Shown here: in pieces, positions 7,440 to 14,155 of the stretch | Position numbering within the stretch: position 1 is the first letter of the stretch | Layout of the letters: the number at the start of each line of letters is the position of its first letter | From: an uncultured Bacteroidales bacterium | GTDB taxonomy: Bacteria; Bacteroidota; Bacteroidia; Bacteroidales; Muribaculaceae | Direction: 5' to 3' | Length of the DNA stretch: 24,432 nucleotides | Assembly: GCA_900554345.1 (NCBI GenBank) | Contig: USHH01000006.1 | Span: forward strand, 1 to 24,432 | Translations under genes and position numbers: made by a program | The notes under the pieces: generated by a model | The model's input: only the letters and a program-made list of their open reading frames with translations | The model's database searches: none | What the model was told of the DNA's origin: nothing

Positions 7440-7601
7440 ATGGCAAGACCGATTCAAGACACACCGGTTCTAACTGGGGAAGACGCGCTTCGATTCGTAG
7501 AATTGATGAATACGCCACGTCCGGAGACAACAGAACGCAAGGCTCAGATAAAGAGTGCGTACGAGACAGTCATGAGAATGTTGGCACGTAATCAGAAATA
7601 A
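7440..7601 (+). CDS. 53-residue protein, candidate antitoxin of a GNAT toxin
   Basis: Reads MARPIQDTPVLTGEDALRF and on to 53 residues, followed by TAA whose last A is the first base of the next gene's ATG (TAATG overlap). It is mostly hydrophilic with a likely helical C-terminal half (ETTERKAQIKSAYETVMRML). I see no ribbon-helix-helix pattern of the DUF1778 (TacA/AtaR) antitoxins that usually pair with GNAT toxins, and no helix-turn-helix. Its position (first gene, overlapped by an acetyltransferase gene, promoter with start-site palindrome) is the basis for calling it an antitoxin. I have an unverified impression that similar short MARPI-starting proteins precede such acetyltransferases in other Bacteroidetes. 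The function is inferred from context only. Confidence 0.65.
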   Translation: MARPIQDTPVLTGEDALRFVELMNTPRPETTERKAQIKSAYETVMRMLARNQK

Positions 7602-8152
7602 TGGATTTCGAGGATTTCTATAATAACTACGGCATACGCAAACTGGAATTAGGGGAGCGAATAGCAACTTTTTCATGCGGAGATGAAGACTTAGATGACT
7701 TCATCCTTAATGACGCGCCTCTATACCGAGAAGCTCTTCTCGCCGTAACTTACATTATCGAAAACAATTACACCAAAGAGGTTGTCGGTTATTTCAGCTT
7801 GGCAAATGACCGGATTGCCATTAAGGATTTTCCATCCAACAACGAATTCAACAGATTTCGCAGGCATCGATTTGTCAATGAAAAAAGACTCACGAATTAT
7901 CCTTCCGTAAAGCTATGCCGTTTTGCATTAAGCGATTCCGTCAAGGGCAAACATATCGGCTCTATCCTGCTGGATTTCATGAAACGATATTTTGTATCGG
8001 ACAACAAAACCGGATGTCGTTTTCTAACAGTGGATGCTTACCACACTGCGGAAGGATTCTATTTGAAGAATGGATTCCTTTATCTAAGCAATGCTGATAC
8101 AGACCGCCCCACAAGATTGATGTTTTACGATTTAATCAACTTGGAAGATTAA
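7601..8152 (+). CDS. GNAT-family N-acetyltransferase, TacT/AtaT-like toxin candidate
   Basis: 183 residues. The early motif FSCGDEDLDDFILNDA matches the F-x-C-G-x-x-x-LD-x-F-L block of TacT/AtaT-type acetyltransferase toxins, which acetylate aminoacyl-tRNA and stop translation. The acetyl-CoA-binding core follows: PSVKLCRFALSDSVKGKHIGSILLDFM, in which KGKHIG stands where Q/R-x-x-G-x-G/A is expected, then FLTVDAYHTAEGFYLKNGF with the Tyr in the usual A-x-x-F-Y-x-K-x-G-F position. The first G of the CoA loop is replaced by K (VKGKHIG), so binding may be less canonical. Codon use and GC (about 42% in sampled lines) differ sharply from the flanking genes. An ordinary protein acetyltransferase with a small partner is the main alternative. 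Confidence 0.8.
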   Translation: MDFEDFYNNYGIRKLELGERIATFSCGDEDLDDFILNDAPLYREALLAVTYIIENNYTKEVVGYFSLANDRIAIKDFPSNNEFNRFRRHRFVNEKRLTNYPSVKLCRFALSDSVKGKHIGSILLDFMKRYFVSDNKTGCRFLTVDAYHTAEGFYLKNGFLYLSNADTDRPTRLMFYDLINLED

Positions 8153-8159
8153 CCTATTC

Positions 8160-8242
8160 TCCAAGAGGCGTTCCTCTGGCTATAATCGACTCGACAGCAA
8201 ACCAACAGATGGTCCGGCTTCCGATTCCAAGGGAGCCGGGCC
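8160..8242 (+). other. Two hairpins downstream of the GNAT gene
   Basis: Hairpin 1 (8161-8179): AGAGG/CCTCT plus CC/GG around a bulged A, loop CGTT. Hairpin 2: 8211-8222 (GGTCCGGCTTCC) pairs with 8231-8242 (GGGAGCCGGGCC) over 12 bp with two G-U pairs and an 8-nt loop. Neither has a T-run after it. They may stabilise the 3' end of the transcript, terminate with help, or belong to the recombination end of the cassette. Confidence 0.6.
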
Positions 8243-8288
8243 ATTCATATCTCTCGATGAACCCCTGCCACAATGTTATAACAAATAT

Positions 8289-8334
8289 CGGCCTCGCCTT
8301 CACCCTAACATTCCGGAGTTTCACGGAAACGTAA
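8289..8334 (+). pseudogene. Displaced 3' end of the histidine kinase gene
   Basis: Begins with the 18-bp repeat and continues in the kinase frame as GLAFTLTFRSFTET followed by TAA (8332-8334). It has no start of its own. The sequence fits the final beta-strand of a HATPase domain (compare GLAFTLVFT at the present kinase end), so it is most simply the ancestral kinase C-terminus left behind by the insertion. Confidence 0.65.
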
Positions 8335-8339
8335 GGTTA

Positions 8340-8375
8340 TTGTAATATTTTTGAAACATCCATAGTCTAAATTTG
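8340..8375 (+). promoter_or_regulatory. Promoter of the phosphate transporter gene, with 11-bp-phased direct repeats
   Basis: -7 box TAAATTTG followed by C (8368-8375). Upstream, TTGTAAT (8340-8346) and TTGAAAC (8351-8357) are spaced by exactly 11 bp, the phasing used by PhoB-like regulators that bind direct repeats. The repeats lie where a -33 element would be. That a PhoB-like protein binds here is inferred from spacing and context. Confidence 0.5.
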
Positions 8376-8400
8376 CATCATGAAACGTTTTAGTCCTGTA

Positions 8401-8449
8401 AAGATCAAGACTAAGACTAAAGACAAAAGACTAAACGCTAAAGACTATG
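8401..8449. repeat. Heptamer tandem repeat running into the pitA start codon
   Basis: Seven 7-mers: AAGATCA, AGACTAA, GACTAAA, GACAAAA, GACTAAA, CGCTAAA, GACTATG. The last contains the ATG of the transporter gene. This is a more diverged relative of the tracts at 81, 2747 and 18013, and it forms the whole ribosome-loading region. Confidence 0.8.
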
Positions 8450-10201
8450 GACCTTCTATTCTTATGCCTGGTGGTTTTCCTCTTCCTCCTTGCAGTGTTC
8501 GACCTCTCGGTGGGAGTGAGCAACGACGCCGTAAACTTCCTCAACTCCGCCATCGGCTCCAAAGCCGCCTCCTTCAAGAGGGTGCTCATCGTGGCCTCCA
8601 TCGGTGTCTTCATCGGCGCCGCCATGAGCAACGGCATGATGGACGTGGCGCGCCACGGCATCTTCCGCCCGGAGAACTTCTCCTTCTACGACCTCATCTG
8701 CATCTTCATGGCGGTGATGGTGACCGACATCATCCTCCTCGACATCTTCAATACCCTCGGCATGCCCACCTCCACCACCGTCTCGCTGGTGTTCGAGCTG
8801 CTCGGGGCCACTTTCGTTGTGGCGCTCATCAAGATGGCCGGCGGCCTCGACCTCGGCTTCAACGACCTGCTAAACACCGAGAAGGCGCTATCCGTGATAC
8901 TCGGCATCTTCCTCTCCGTGGCCATAGCCTTCGTCTTCGGCACGGTGGTGCAGGTGCTGGCGCGCACCATATTCACCTTCAACTACCGGAGTCGTCTTAA
9001 ATGGAAGATAGGTATCTTCGGCGGCCTCTGCGCCACGGCCATAATCTACTTCCTCATAATCAAGGGTGCGAAAGACCTCACCTTCATGACTCCGGAGGTG
9101 AAGGGCTGGATCGCGGGCCACACCTGGCTGATCATCGGCGGGAGCATGGCCTTCTTCACGGTGCTGATGCAGCTGCTCCACGCCCTCGGCGTCAACGTAC
9201 TGAAGACGGTGGTGCTCATGGGCACCTTCGCGCTGGCCGTGGCCTTCGCCGGCAATGACTTAGTGAACTTCATCGGCGTGCCGCTGACTGGTCTCTCCTC
9301 CTATACCGACTACGCGGCCAACGGCGCCGGCGACGCCCACGGCTACCTCATGGGGTCGCTCAACGGCTCGGCCAACACTCCGGTATGGTTTCTCGTCGGC
9401 GCCGGCGTGGTGATGGTGGTGTCGCTGGCCACCTCTCCGAAGGCCCGCAACGTCACCAAGACGGAGATCGGACTGGGCAGCGCCCAGAGCGGCGAGGAGA
9501 TGTTCGGCTCGTCGCGCATAGCACGGCGGCTGGTGAGGTGGAGCCTCTCGGCCATACAGTGGGTGGGCAGCGTGACTCCGCGCCGTGTGAGGCAGTGGTT
9601 TGACCGCCGCTTCGACACCGACCAGGCCATCATGGAGCAGGGCGCGGCCTTCGACCTGGTGAGGGCATCGGTCAACCTCGTGCTCGCCGGAGCGCTGATC
9701 GCCGCCGGCACCTCGATGAAGCTGCCTCTCTCCACCACCTTCGTCACCTTCATGGTGGCCATGGGCACCTCGCTTGCCGACAAGGCATGGAGCCGTGAGA
9801 GCGCCGTATTCCGCATCACGGGCGTCATCTCCGTGATCGGCGGCTGGGTCATCACCGCCGGCGCGGCCCTCCTCGGCTTCGCTGGCGGCCTTCATCGGCG
9901 CAGGAGTGATAGTGGCGCTGATGCATCTCGGCGGTCATTGGGTGATGATAGCGCTCGCCGCCCTGGTGGTGTTCCTCATCATCCGCAGCAACGTCCGCTT
10001 CCGCCGCCGCAAGGAGGAGGAGAAGGGCGACACCCTCTTCCAGAGCATCATAACGGAGGAACCGGGACGAGACATCTGGCCGGCCCTCTCCCTCTACATC
10101 GCCACCCACCAGAAGACTTTCCTGCAGACGGCCAGCGAAGCCTACTCGCTGATGACGCAGGCCTTCACTTCCGACAACGCCTCGACGCTCTCGAAGCTTG
10201 A
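8447..10201 (+). CDS. pitA: PiT-family inorganic phosphate transporter, frameshifted near codon 479
   Basis: Imports phosphate with a cation across the inner membrane. The two PiT signature halves are seen as SNDAVNFLNSAIG (N-terminal) and GNDLVNFIGVPLTG (middle), among many hydrophobic helices. Reading is convincing only to about 9883 (~478 residues). After LLGFA the frame continues as Arg/His/Pro-rich sequence (LHRRRSDSG...) that is plainly out of frame. The proper continuation (AAFIGAGVIVALMHLGG) lies one frame over, and removing one G at 9884-9885 joins the two halves into a protein of about 767 residues, the size of Bacteroidetes PitA with a cytoplasmic tail. It is either a recent mutation or a sequencing error. 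Without the 7343-8306 insertion the gene directly follows the two-component operon. Confidence 0.85.
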   Translation: MDLLFLCLVVFLFLLAVFDLSVGVSNDAVNFLNSAIGSKAASFKRVLIVASIGVFIGAAMSNGMMDVARHGIFRPENFSFYDLICIFMAVMVTDIILLDIFNTLGMPTSTTVSLVFELLGATFVVALIKMAGGLDLGFNDLLNTEKALSVILGIFLSVAIAFVFGTVVQVLARTIFTFNYRSRLKWKIGIFGGLCATAIIYFLIIKGAKDLTFMTPEVKGWIAGHTWLIIGGSMAFFTVLMQLLHALGVNVLKTVVLMGTFALAVAFAGNDLVNFIGVPLTGLSSYTDYAANGAGDAHGYLMGSLNGSANTPVWFLVGAGVVMVVSLATSPKARNVTKTEIGLGSAQSGEEMFGSSRIARRLVRWSLSAIQWVGSVTPRRVRQWFDRRFDTDQAIMEQGAAFDLVRASVNLVLAGALIAAGTSMKLPLSTTFVTFMVAMGTSLADKAWSRESAVFRITGVISVIGGWVITAGAALLGFAGGLHRRRSDSGADASRRSLGDDSARRPGGVPHHPQQRPLPPPQGGGEGRHPLPEHHNGGTGTRHLAGPLPLHRHPPEDFPADGQRSLLADDAGLHFRQRLDALEA

Positions 10202-10751
10202 CAAGCGCCTGGCAATGGAGAAGAACGTATTGAAGAACAACCGGCGCAAGGAGACGCTCTGCTTCCGCCAGCTCCCCCGTCAGGAGGCCATCACGAAAAA
10301 CGCCTGGTTTCACCTCACCAACAACTGCTGCATGGGTATGCTCTACAACCTCAAGCGCATGACGGAGATATGCCGCGAGCATGTGGAGAACAATTTCCTG
10401 CCGCTGCCGCAGGAATACGCCGCGGAGCTTGAGAACGTACGGGTGAAGGTGGGGATCCTCTTCAATGACGCGGCCAATCTCCTGGAGGCGGAAGACACCG
10501 GTGTGGCCAATATGCTGCGCCACCACTGCGACAATCTCAAGGACGACATCTCGCGTCTCTGCGGGGAGCTCTACGACAGGCTGCACGACGAGGACAGCCG
10601 CCTGATGACAGTGATCTACGTGTATCTCAACACCCTTCAGGAGACACAGGAGATGGTGTCGGCATTAAGGAAGTTCATCCGCGCCGACATGAAGCTCCAC
10701 GGGCTTCCCACGCGCATCATCCCCCTGCCCGCCGAACCCACCCTGGGCTGA
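9906..10751 (+). CDS. C-terminal part of the PiT transporter: last membrane helix plus PhoU-like helical domain
   Basis: 281 residues from an in-frame ATG, but probably not a separate gene. It begins inside the transmembrane helix that should follow residue 478 of the upstream PitA and fits it after a one-base correction. It holds one to two hydrophobic helices (IVALMHLGG, VMIALAALVVFLII), a basic stretch (RFRRRKEEE), then about 230 residues of amphipathic helices (for example VRVKVGILFNDAANLLEAE and YVYLNTLQETQEMVSALRKF). These resemble PhoU/DUF47-type helical bundles that modulate PiT transporters. If the frameshift is real, this piece would need its own initiation and would lack its transporter. 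Confidence 0.75.
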   Translation: MIVALMHLGGHWVMIALAALVVFLIIRSNVRFRRRKEEEKGDTLFQSIITEEPGRDIWPALSLYIATHQKTFLQTASEAYSLMTQAFTSDNASTLSKLDKRLAMEKNVLKNNRRKETLCFRQLPRQEAITKNAWFHLTNNCCMGMLYNLKRMTEICREHVENNFLPLPQEYAAELENVRVKVGILFNDAANLLEAEDTGVANMLRHHCDNLKDDISRLCGELYDRLHDEDSRLMTVIYVYLNTLQETQEMVSALRKFIRADMKLHGLPTRIIPLPAEPTLG

Positions 10752-10761
10752 CAGCAATCCA

Positions 10762-12243
10762 TTATCTTCTTCTGAAGCGTCCGAACAGGTAGGAGGCGGC
10801 CTCCCGGAGTTCGGGCGTCTTCGTTATGGCGAGGATTCCGGCGTAGAAGAGGCCTCCGGCCGAGGCCACGACAAAGAGCGACAGCAGCGGGGAAAGGGGA
10901 AGCTCAAGGAGCAGCAGGCAGCCGGCGGCCATCGCTGCCGTCACGAGAGCGAAGGGCGCCATGTCGGCCACCGAGCGCCAGAAGCTGTAGCCGGTGGCCC
11001 GCGCCGTGATGACGCCAACCACCGCCACCGTGGCCACGGAGGCGAAGAGCTGACCCCACACGAGCAGCGTCATGTCGAGCGAGAAGACAGTGGCGAGTAT
11101 GGCCAGCGCGATGAAGCCGTCTTTCACCGCCTCAACCACCATCAGCAGCTTCCCCCGGCCGAGAGCCAGCAGATAGTTGCCTGCCAGCGATATCATCACC
11201 ACGAAGATACCCCTCACCGCCAGAATCTGGAAGAGCGGGATGGCTGCATCCCATTTATGGCCGAAGAGCAGATGGAAGAGTGGAGCGGCGGCCACGGCAA
11301 GTCCTGCCATAGCCGGGAGCGTCACGAAAGCGGTGAAACGGTTGGCCTTTCTCATGTAGCGGTGGAAATCGGCCGGCGAGTCCTGCACGCGGGCCAGCAG
11401 CGGCACGAAAGAGGAGGTGAGCACCTGCGAGAGGGAGGCGCTCCCCATCTTGCTCCACTTGTCAGCCTGCGAGTAGACGCCAAGCGACGAAAGACTGTAG
11501 AAGGCACCGATCACGAAGGAGTAGACATTGAGGAAGAGGGTATTGAGCATCGACGAGGAAAAGACACTCAGGCCGAGGCGCCACATACCTTTGAGAGAGT
11601 TGATGGAGAAGCCGGTGGGACGCCAGTGCCCGGTGGCCCAGAGCCACGCGGTCTTCACGGCGGCATTGGCCACCGACTGCCAGACGAGAGCCCAGGGGCC
11701 GAAGCCGCCAAGCGCAAGGCAGACACCGAGCACACCCGACGTCACGAGGGCCACGGTATTGGCGATGGCGATCTGCTTGACGTCCATACGCTTCATCAGC
11801 CGGTTGGTCTGAACAATCGAGAGGCCGTTGATGACGAAGGTGAGAAACATCACCTTCGAGAGGGGAATCAGCCTCTCGTCGCCCTGAAATATGGCGGCAA
11901 TCGCCGGCGCCGCCAGCCAGAGCAGCAGGTATACAGCCACACTGACGGCGAGGTTAAACCAGAAGACGGTGGAATAATCACGGTCGTCTGGATTCTTCTT
12001 CTGAAGGAGCGCGGCGCCGAATCCGCTGTCGACGAAGAGGATGGCAAAGGCCTGGAAAACGACAAGTGCCCCTACGAGGCCGAAATCCTCCTTCGAGAGC
12101 ACATTGGCGAGCACGATGCCGACGCCGGCATACAGCAGCTGGCTCGCCACCCGGTCGATGGCATTCCATTTCAGCGTACGCGCCGTGGCGAGCTTCAGTC
12201 CTCCCCCTTCGCCCGGGGCGCCGGAATCACTCATCGAGCTCAT
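10762..12243 (-). CDS. Polysaccharide flippase, MOP superfamily (Wzx/TuaB-like)
   Basis: 493 residues with 12 or more predicted membrane helices. The N-terminal block TARTLKWNAIDRVASQLLYAGVGIVLANVLSKEDFGLVGALVVFQAFAILFVDSGFG is the standard start of Polysacc_synt/MOP-type lipopolysaccharide biosynthesis flippases, which move lipid-linked sugars across the inner membrane. TNRLMKRMDVKQIA and LGVYSQADKWSKM are further family blocks. The gene overlaps the upstream GIN-domain gene by 17 nt from the first ATG, or 8 nt from MSDSG (12234), so the two are co-translated. No glycosyltransferases are nearby, so the substrate cannot be guessed. Confidence 0.92.
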   Translation of the reverse strand: MSSMSDSGAPGEGGGLKLATARTLKWNAIDRVASQLLYAGVGIVLANVLSKEDFGLVGALVVFQAFAILFVDSGFGAALLQKKNPDDRDYSTVFWFNLAVSVAVYLLLWLAAPAIAAIFQGDERLIPLSKVMFLTFVINGLSIVQTNRLMKRMDVKQIAIANTVALVTSGVLGVCLALGGFGPWALVWQSVANAAVKTAWLWATGHWRPTGFSINSLKGMWRLGLSVFSSSMLNTLFLNVYSFVIGAFYSLSSLGVYSQADKWSKMGSASLSQVLTSSFVPLLARVQDSPADFHRYMRKANRFTAFVTLPAMAGLAVAAAPLFHLLFGHKWDAAIPLFQILAVRGIFVVMISLAGNYLLALGRGKLLMVVEAVKDGFIALAILATVFSLDMTLLVWGQLFASVATVAVVGVITARATGYSFWRSVADMAPFALVTAAMAAGCLLLLELPLSPLLSLFVVASAGGLFYAGILAITKTPELREAASYLFGRFRRR

Positions 12244-13063
12244 CGCTCACAGCCTCGACATCATCGGTGTCTTCGTCATCGGCGTCATCATCTTCATCCT
12301 CATCATGAGCAGGGGCCGGAGCATTGCCGTCGTCGACGGTATATTCCGTCTCGCGCATCTCGGGAATCGGGAAGAGCTTTCCGCCGCCGGTTTTCTTCAC
12401 CTTCGGGTCGCCCTTATAGTAGATCTTTGTAGAGCCGATACCCTTGACGCTGAGCGACTCGAGGGGCCAGCAGCCGATGGAGCCGCTGCCGAGGATGCTG
12501 CATTTCACGCGGTCGGCTTTCAGGCGGTCGGCCTGTATGAGGCCGGTGCCAATCATGCGGAAAGAGGCGTCGTGGCATGTGCCGGAGACATTGATGGTGC
12601 CGTTGCCGGTGTTGAGCACGGCCGTCACCTTGTTGGCGCGCACGTCATCCACGGTCACGGTGCCGTTGCCCATCTCGACGGCCTTGAACTCCGCGCACGA
12701 GGCCATGGTCTGCACATGGGTGGTGAAGTTGGAGGTGTTCTCCACAAATGTCAGGAAATCGCTGTATAGATAGAGTGTCGGGAGACGCGGGTGGCCCACA
12801 TCCTCGGTGTTGACCTGCACCTTCAGCTGGCCGTCCTTGAGCGTGAAGATGAAGGCGTCTTCAAACTCCGGCTCCCCCTCGAAGACGGCGAGCCCCGTGG
12901 AGTCAGCCTCACATCGATATACTACGTTGACATCGTCGATCACCTTCAGCCGGTCAAACTGGCCGATCTCCCTCGTATATACACGCGTACGCTCCTGGGC
13001 GCCGCATTCGAGGCCCAGCATGGATATCAATACAAACGCGATAAGCGAAACATGCTTCATCAT
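12227..13063 (-). CDS. Secreted GIN-domain (DUF2807) protein with acidic C-terminal tail
   Basis: 278 residues. A signal peptide (MKHVSLIAFVLISMLGLECGA; a start at the second Met is equally likely) is followed by EIGQFDRLKVIDDVNVVYRCE, the typical opening of the GIN/DUF2807 auto-transporter-like domain, then beta-helix repeats with GNGTVTV, TGNGTINVSG and LGSGSIG up to ~220. The last 35 residues are almost all Asp/Glu (DEDEDDDADDEDTDD). GIN-domain proteins are common in the Bacteroidetes envelope, and their function is unknown. The acidic tail is unusual and could bind calcium or other cations, but its coding sequence also carries the overlap with the flippase gene. Likely an operon with the flippase, possibly fed by dusB readthrough (97-nt gap). 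Confidence 0.88.
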   Translation of the reverse strand: MMKHVSLIAFVLISMLGLECGAQERTRVYTREIGQFDRLKVIDDVNVVYRCEADSTGLAVFEGEPEFEDAFIFTLKDGQLKVQVNTEDVGHPRLPTLYLYSDFLTFVENTSNFTTHVQTMASCAEFKAVEMGNGTVTVDDVRANKVTAVLNTGNGTINVSGTCHDASFRMIGTGLIQADRLKADRVKCSILGSGSIGCWPLESLSVKGIGSTKIYYKGDPKVKKTGGGKLFPIPEMRETEYTVDDGNAPAPAHDEDEDDDADDEDTDDVEAVSDELDE

Positions 13064-13160
13064 ATCCGATTTTAAACAGACATCCGGCCTCCAGACAGAA
13101 AACCGGATATTTCAAAATAGTTTTCCAATATATTATTTAACGGCACAGGCTCTGAAAATT

Positions 13161-14147
13161 TCATGTCATGCCGAAAAAATTTCTCTCCACCTCCTGAAGG
13201 ATCTCTTCAAGCTCGCCGGCAGTGTCGGCGCGCAGTAGCCTTATGCGCGTCTCGCGGAAATTGGGTATGCCCTTGAAGAGGGGCGTGGCGGCGAGATGGC
13301 GGCGGATGTGGAGGATGCCGCGGTATTCATCGATGCGGTCGATGCTCTCGCGGATCTGGCGGCGCAGCAGGGCGAACTTCTGCGCGTCGGTGGCGGTGGC
13401 CACTGCCCCGTCGCGCAGATAGGAGTTGACCTCCGAGAAGATCCAGGGGGCGCCGATGGCGCCGCGGGCTATCATCACGGCGTCGACGCCATAGCGGTCG
13501 AAGGCGTCGGCGGCCTGCTGCGGGGTGGTGATGTCGCCGTTGCCGATGACGGGGATATGTATCTCCGGCATCTCCTTGAGGCGCCCGATGAGTGTCCAGT
13601 CGGCCTGACCGGTGTACATCTGCGAGCGGGTGCGGCCGTGAACGGTAAGGGCGGCGATGCCGCAGTCCTGGAGACGCGGGGCGAGGTCGGTGATGATCTT
13701 GCTGTCGCAGTCCCATCCGAGACGGGTCTTCACGGTGACGGGAATCTTCACGGCGTCGACCACGCGGCGCGTGATGTCGAGCATCTTGGGGATGTCGCGG
13801 AGCATGCCGGCGCCGGCGCCCTTCGAAGCCACCTTCTTGACGGGGCAGCCGAAATTGATGTCGAGGATGTCGGGGCGCGCATCCTCCACCATGCGGGCGG
13901 CCTCCACCATGGCATCGGGGTCGCGGCCGTAGATCTGGATGGCCACGGGGCGCTCGCGCTCATCGATGGTGAGCTTGCGGGTGGTGGAGTTGATGTTGCG
14001 CACCAGCGCCTCCGCCGATACAAACTCGGTGTAGACGAGGGCGGCTCCCTGCTCGTGGCATATGAGGCGGAAGGAGGGGTCAGTGACGTCTTCCATCGGC
14101 CCGAGTAGCACCGGGCGCTCTCCGAAATCTATATTTCCTATTTTCAT
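13161..14147 (-). CDS. dusB: tRNA-dihydrouridine synthase (DusB type)
   Basis: Reduces uridine to dihydrouridine in the tRNA D-loop using FMN and NAD(P)H; cytoplasmic. 328 residues. The N-terminus VLLGPMEDVTDPSFR is the FMN-binding start of the family. DINFGCPVKKV carries the catalytic cysteine (C101), KTRLGWD and TVHGRTRSQMYTG are conserved blocks, and VIGNGDI plus MIARGAIGAPW bind the FMN phosphate. VKKVASKGAGAGML is DusB-like. The start lies 8 nt after the M16 protease stop, so the two genes form an operon. Confidence 0.95.
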   Translation of the reverse strand: MKIGNIDFGERPVLLGPMEDVTDPSFRLICHEQGAALVYTEFVSAEALVRNINSTTRKLTIDERERPVAIQIYGRDPDAMVEAARMVEDARPDILDINFGCPVKKVASKGAGAGMLRDIPKMLDITRRVVDAVKIPVTVKTRLGWDCDSKIITDLAPRLQDCGIAALTVHGRTRSQMYTGQADWTLIGRLKEMPEIHIPVIGNGDITTPQQAADAFDRYGVDAVMIARGAIGAPWIFSEVNSYLRDGAVATATDAQKFALLRRQIRESIDRIDEYRGILHIRRHLAATPLFKGIPNFRETRIRLLRADTAGELEEILQEVERNFFGMT

Positions 14148-14155
14148 AACGCTGA

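Larger units (their letters stand above)
7343..8306. mobile_element. Inserted AT-rich toxin-antitoxin-like cassette flanked by 18-bp direct repeats
   Basis: CGGCCTCGCCTTCACCCT occurs exactly at 7325-7342, within the last codons of the kinase gene, and again at 8289-8306. The second copy continues in the kinase frame as GLAFTLTFRSFTET and a stop, which fits the original kinase end. Between the repeats lie a promoter, two overlapping genes and hairpins. Sampled 60-bp lines (7621, 7861) are about 42% GC, against 67% for a line in the regulator gene (5281). This looks like a unit inserted at a gene 3' end that carries a replacement tail, as many integrase-targeted elements do. No integrase is present, so it moved in trans, by homologous exchange, or is a remnant. 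Confidence 0.7.

Noticed and set aside
8211..8306. Integron attC-like site at the right end of the cassette
   Set aside because: A hairpin and a GTTATAAC palindrome are present, but neither the R'' (RYYYAAC) nor the R' (GTTRRRY) core site fits, and no integrase is in view.
8380..9000. Long + strand ORF beginning MKRFSPVKIKTKTKD just after the pitA -7 box
   Set aside because: It becomes Arg/Pro/His-rich out-of-frame sequence over the well-supported transporter gene. At most its first ~20 codons could act as an upstream ORF.
9875..9910. Programmed frameshift in the phosphate transporter
   Set aside because: There is no slippery heptamer, no stop codon at the shift and no obvious stimulatory structure. 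A simple one-base insertion explains it better.
13082..13108. Hairpin ATCCGG/CCGGAT before the GIN-domain gene
   Set aside because: Only 6 bp with a 15-nt loop, and no T-run or promoter box in proper register; too weak to call a regulatory element.
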